Source of the DNA: Synechococcus sp. MEDNS5 | GTDB lineage: Bacteria; Cyanobacteriota; Cyanobacteriia; PCC-6307; Cyanobiaceae | Direction of reading: 5' to 3' | DNA: 64,000 nt | Assembly (NCBI RefSeq): GCF_014279875.1 | Contig: NZ_CP047952.1 | Span: forward strand, 2,356,001 to 2,420,000 | Part shown: positions 60,760 through 64,000 of the stretch, piece after piece | How positions within the stretch are numbered: the stretch's first letter is position 1 | How the letters are laid out: each line of letters opens with the position of its first letter | Position numbers and translations under genes: made by a program | Notes under the pieces: model-generated | What the model was told of the DNA's origin: nothing | Databases searched by the model: none | What the model saw: the letters and a program-made list of their open reading frames with translations, nothing else

Positions 60760-61137
60760 ATGCATCCCCAGGACCCCTACCACCAGGCTCCGGTACCCCT
60801 TTGGCATCCGCAGCCTGATGCTGTTGAAGTCGACATCGCCGAGGATGCAGCGATCAGTGCTTTGAAGCAACGCATCGCTGAGCTCGAGCAGACCGTCAGT
60901 GACTATGAATTGCTGCTCAAAGAGTTGCCGGACCTGTTCGAGCGCAAATTCCAGCAGCGGCTCGAGCCGCTGCTGGAACGGTATCGATTGCTGGCCAGTG
61001 CCCAGCAACTGCTCGAAAACCCAGCTGCTGGGTTGATTGCAGAGCATCACAACAACGAACAGCGTTCTCAGTTGTTCCGCTGGCGGGCAGAACGGCGCAG
61101 CGGCAGACGGCAAGCGGATATGGATGCTGCGGCATAA
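60760..61137 (+). CDS. coiled-coil hypothetical protein
   Basis: This 125-aa protein has a predicted coiled coil (about residues 30-85, ISALKQRIAELEQTVSDYEL, then LLKELPDLFERKFQQRLEPL) and a basic tail (WRAERRSGRRQ). No enzyme motif was seen. It is 43 bp after rpsF and ends 8 bp from convergent argG. Confidence 0.65.
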   Translation: MHPQDPYHQAPVPLWHPQPDAVEVDIAEDAAISALKQRIAELEQTVSDYELLLKELPDLFERKFQQRLEPLLERYRLLASAQQLLENPAAGLIAEHHNNEQRSQLFRWRAERRSGRRQADMDAAA

Positions 61138-61145
61138 GCCAGCCG

Positions 61146-62351
61146 TCAACGACGACGGGCAGCTGACCAGAGACGAATGGGCAGACCCCAGACGTAGATG
61201 AAACCCTCAGCAGCCCGATGATCAAACTGATCCTCGCTGCCGTAGGACGCCATTTCGGGAACGTAGAGGCTGCTGTCGCTGGACCCTCTCCCGGTGACGA
61301 TGGCATTGCCCTTGTGCAGACGTAGCCGCACCACCCCGTTCACATGGGTCTGAGTGCGATCCATGAAGCCATCGAGGGCCTGCTTGAGCGGACCGAACCA
61401 CAGTCCCTGATACACCAAATCAGCCCACTGCATCTCCAGTTGTCGCTTGGTGCGGAGCACATCGGCAGCAAGGGTGAGACTCTCCAGTTCCTGATGGGCC
61501 TGGATCAGCAGTAGCAAACCTGGCGTTTCATAGATCTCTCGACTCTTGATCCCCACCACCCGATTCTCGATCATGTCGAGTCGACCGATGCCATGGGATC
61601 CAGCCAGACGATTGGCCTCTCGAATCAAGGCAACAGGATCCAGACGCTGGCCATTAATGCTCACCGGATCACCAGCTTCGAATGCGATCTCGATCTCTTC
61701 GGCCACCGAAGGCGCCGCATCGATGGACACCGTCATGGCGAACACCTCTTCAGGGGGAGCCTGCATCGGATCCTCCAATGGACCGGCTTCAACGCTGCGA
61801 CCAAGAAGATTGAGATCGATGGAGTAGGGAGATTTCTTGCTCACCGGCGCTGGGAGGCCGCAGCGCTCGCCATAGGCAATCGTTTCCTCCCTGCTCATCC
61901 CCCATTCCCTTGCTGGCGTGAGCACCTTGAGATCGGGAGCCAAGGCGGCAATCGCCACATCAAACCGCACCTGATCGTTGCCCTTGCCAGTGCATCCATG
62001 GGCCACAGCGTCCGCGCCGACCTCCCGCGCCACCTCCACAAGCCGCCGGGCAATCAGCGGTCGCGCCAGAGCGGTTGACAAGGGGTAGCGACCCTCATAT
62101 AGAGCATTGGCGCGGATAGCGGGAAAGGCAAACTCTTCGATGAAAGGCTGAATGAGATCACCAACCAAAGACTGACTGGCGCCGGCCTCGAGAGCCTTGC
62201 GCCGAATCGGCTCCAGCTCATCGCCCTGGCCGAGGTCAGCAGCAAACGTGATCACCTCCTCAACACCCCACTCCTGCTTGAGATACGGAATGCAGACACT
62301 CGTATCCACACCACCGGAGTAAGCGAGCACAACCTTCTTGGCGCGTCCCAT
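61146..62351 (-). CDS. argG: argininosuccinate synthase
   Basis: ArgG ligates citrulline and aspartate with ATP. The 401-aa protein has the N-type PP-loop [18 protein letters not shown], the [14 protein letters not shown] block, [10 protein letters not shown] and [12 protein letters not shown]. The ATG at 62351 overlaps the stop of the upstream small gene (TGATG), which also favours it over 62411. Confidence 0.97.
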   Translation of the reverse strand: MGRAKKVVLAYSGGVDTSVCIPYLKQEWGVEEVITFAADLGQGDELEPIRRKALEAGASQSLVGDLIQPFIEEFAFPAIRANALYEGRYPLSTALARPLIARRLVEVAREVGADAVAHGCTGKGNDQVRFDVAIAALAPDLKVLTPAREWGMSREETIAYGERCGLPAPVSKKSPYSIDLNLLGRSVEAGPLEDPMQAPPEEVFAMTVSIDAAPSVAEEIEIAFEAGDPVSINGQRLDPVALIREANRLAGSHGIGRLDMIENRVVGIKSREIYETPGLLLLIQAHQELESLTLAADVLRTKRQLEMQWADLVYQGLWFGPLKQALDGFMDRTQTHVNGVVRLRLHKGNAIVTGRGSSDSSLYVPEMASYGSEDQFDHRAAEGFIYVWGLPIRLWSAARRR

Positions 62352-62575
62352 CAAGCGGACTCCTGATCTGTATCGGACTGCTCCGATTCTCCACTCCCGC
62401 GGGACGACCACAGCAACCAGAGGGTGATCAACACGGCAGGAGCCAGCACCAGCACCAGCGCCGGACCCGATCGAACCTCCAGTGGCTCAGGGTGACGCGC
62501 ACCCCAGAAGCGCAGTGCTGCACTCAGGAGCAGTGCTCCACCCCACAGGGATCCAAGCCAACCCGCTTTGTTCAA
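62351..62575 (-). CDS. small hypothetical membrane protein
   Basis: This 74-aa protein has two hydrophobic helices ([14 protein letters not shown] and [18 protein letters not shown]) and an acidic Ser/Glu/Asp tail. It is coupled to argG by a 1-bp stop/start overlap. The function is unknown. Confidence 0.6.
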   Translation of the reverse strand: MNKAGWLGSLWGGALLLSAALRFWGARHPEPLEVRSGPALVLVLAPAVLITLWLLWSSRGSGESEQSDTDQESA

Positions 62576-62645
62576 GGAACTGTCACGGACTGTCTTCTAT
62601 GATGACGGATTGGCTTGCGAGATCTTGTCCTCAGCCCTCACGGAC

Positions 62646-62897
62646 ATGAGCGCCCTTGACGGCGTCAATCCAGCTCTCACCCGCTACGGCCGAAAAGAAC
62701 CAGCCCCGGTGCTTCCCTTGAGGGAAGAGCCTGATCTGTTGAGCTGGCTCGAAACCAGTGGGCGACTGGTGGAGGATGAGGAATCCAGCTCACCGGAAGT
62801 GAGCACCGTGGAAGAAGAAGAGCTGTCAGCTCTCATGGGCGAGAAAGAGGACTACAACGCTGCTGACGAGCAGAACGAGGAAAACTGGGAAGACTGA
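62646..62897 (+). CDS. DUF3134 family protein
   Basis: This 83-aa cyanobacterial protein has the DUF3134 core NPALTRYGRKEPAPVLPLRE followed by DLLSWLETSGRLV, and a very acidic C-terminus. The function is unknown. The ATG at 62646 (MSALDGV) was preferred over 62568, whose extra residues are antisense to the small membrane protein gene. Confidence 0.82.
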   Translation: MSALDGVNPALTRYGRKEPAPVLPLREEPDLLSWLETSGRLVEDEESSSPEVSTVEEEELSALMGEKEDYNAADEQNEENWED

Positions 62898-62927
62898 TTT
62901 AACGTCCAGCCGATTTGCGGTTGGGTT

Positions 62928-64000
62928 TTGAGCGAAGCTTCGGACCAGACACCCCGTCTTGATGGTCGATGGCCGGCCGCCGTTCTGATCGGCGCGGTTG
63001 GCACCGCGGCCTTTGTTTCGGACCGCTTGATCCCGAACAGCCTGTTGAGCCTCCCGCTCATAGCCGCGACACTGGTGTCAACCCTGATCACCTGGTGGGG
63101 AGTCCCCAGGTTGCGCGCCCTGAAAATGGGTCAGGTGATCCGAACGGAAGGCCCCCAGGGCCACCTGAGCAAATCAGGCACGCCCACGATGGGGGGGCTG
63201 CTTGTGGTTCCCGTTGGCGTGATCATTGGGGGACTGGTGAGCAGCGAAGGGCGCAGCGCGCAACAGCTTCTGGCCATCGCACTTGTCACCCTCGCCTACA
63301 TGGTCATCGGTGGTGTGGATGACTGGAGCAGCCTGACCAAGCGCACAAACACCGGTCTCACGCCCCGGGGCAAGCTGCTACTTCAGGCCACAGCAGCCTT
63401 GCTGTTCCTGGGCTGGGCCGGATGGCAGGGCTGGATTGCACACACGGTGAGCCTGCCGTTCAATCTGGAGCTTCCCCTCCATTGGCTGATCTGGCCCCTG
63501 GCTCTGTTTGTGTTTCTTGCCGAGAGCAATGCCACCAACCTCACCGATGGCCTCGATGGTCTGGCATCCGGCTGCGGAGCCCTGGTGTTCACCGGGCTGG
63601 CCCTGCAGCTGATGCTTCGAGGCAATGCCGGCGATCCGGCGCTGGCAGGATTTTGCATAGCCATGGCTGGATGCTGGCTGGGATTTCTGATCCACAACCG
63701 CAATCCCGCCAAGGTGTTCATGGGAGATACAGGCTCCCTCGCAATGGGAGCAGCGCTCAGCGCCGTGGCCCTCCTCTCCGACAGTCTCTGGCCCCTGCTT
63801 CTGATGGGCGGAGTTTTTCTCGCCGAATCCGTTTCAGTGATCTTGCAGGTGTGGGTGTTCAAAGCCACCAAGGGAGCCGACGGTCAGGGGCGCCGCATCT
63901 TCCGGATGGCACCGCTGCATCACCATTTCGAACTCGGAGGAACACCGGAGCAGGTTGTGGTGCCCTTGTTCTGGCTGGTTACGGCAGGTCTGGTCATGCT
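62928..64000 (+). CDS. mraY: phospho-MurNAc-pentapeptide transferase, 3' truncated by the window
   Basis: MraY makes lipid I on the cytoplasmic membrane for peptidoglycan synthesis. The visible 357 codons hold ten or so helices and the family motifs [64 protein letters not shown] and the HHHFELGG loop. The start is a TTG at 62928 ([11 protein letters not shown]), since no ATG is in frame before the first helix. Only a handful of C-terminal residues should be missing. Confidence 0.94.
   Translation, partial: MSEASDQTPRLDGRWPAAVLIGAVGTAAFVSDRLIPNSLLSLPLIAATLVSTLITWWGVPRLRALKMGQVIRTEGPQGHLSKSGTPTMGGLLVVPVGVIIGGLVSSEGRSAQQLLAIALVTLAYMVIGGVDDWSSLTKRTNTGLTPRGKLLLQATAALLFLGWAGWQGWIAHTVSLPFNLELPLHWLIWPLALFVFLAESNATNLTDGLDGLASGCGALVFTGLALQLMLRGNAGDPALAGFCIAMAGCWLGFLIHNRNPAKVFMGDTGSLAMGAALSAVALLSDSLWPLLLMGGVFLAESVSVILQVWVFKATKGADGQGRRIFRMAPLHHHFELGGTPEQVVVPLFWLVTAGLVM

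Overview
The window reads as a chromosomal segment of a marine picocyanobacterium of the Synechococcus/Cyanobium type. Supporting markers are cyanobacterial psbQ, a Tic20 family protein, DUF1830 and DUF3134 proteins, narB/narM/nrtP, ferredoxin-dependent nirA, the marine glucosylglycerate genes, a group 2 sigma factor, and compact gene packing with many 4-bp stop/start overlaps. The strain cannot be named from sequence alone. I found no tRNA, rRNA, CRISPR array, insertion sequence or prophage.

Layout. 1-9.6 kb: end of an HlyD-type adaptor, ecotin, queC, pabB-pabC, an APC permease, and a glucosylglycerate locus (phosphatase and GH13 phosphorylase on the minus strand, gpgS divergent). 9.7-17.3 kb: a DUF1830 gene, then a minus-strand block of a sodium:solute symporter with a microprotein on each side, a carbamoyltransferase that lacks the aspartate loop of ATCase, an AsnB-type amidotransferase, an M20 N-carbamoyl-amino-acid hydrolase and a DUF1028 protein. 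17.5-20.9 kb: a circularly permuted ATP-grasp / alpha-E / transglutaminase operon. 20.9-37.1 kb: a large nitrate, nitrite and cyanate assimilation region holding the transporter, NarB and NarM, most molybdopterin cofactor genes (moaA, mobA, moaC, moeA, moaE, moaD, moaB), siroheme genes (cobA and a CbiX/SirB-like chelatase), nirA, a formate/nitrite-type channel, a HEAT-like protein and cyanase. 37.3-64 kb: mostly housekeeping genes (TrpD-like protein, MFS exporter, ppk, sigma factor, phytol-kinase-like protein, DAHP synthase, acnB, ClC, radical SAM protein, O-antigen-ligase-like protein, purU, psbQ, FAD oxidoreductase, pstS, dnaK, aroE, Tic20, rpsF, argG, mraY).

How the genes fit together. In the nitrate region, nitrate enters by the MFS transporter and is reduced by Mo-dependent NarB. 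Its cofactor genes surround it. Nitrite is reduced by siroheme-dependent NirA, whose cofactor is made by the adjacent CobA and CbiX-like proteins. A perfect NtcA box lies upstream of the transporter, and a strong hairpin separates the transporter from narB.

The best candidate for an undescribed system is the block at 10.26-17.34 kb. A carbamoyl-phosphate-dependent transferase of altered acceptor specificity sits beside an amide-forming synthetase, a decarbamoylating hydrolase and a transporter. One possible product is a carbamoylated amino-acid amide, used as a compatible solute or nitrogen store; this is inference. A second notable point is that two genes appear to start at CTG codons overlapping the preceding stop as CTGA.
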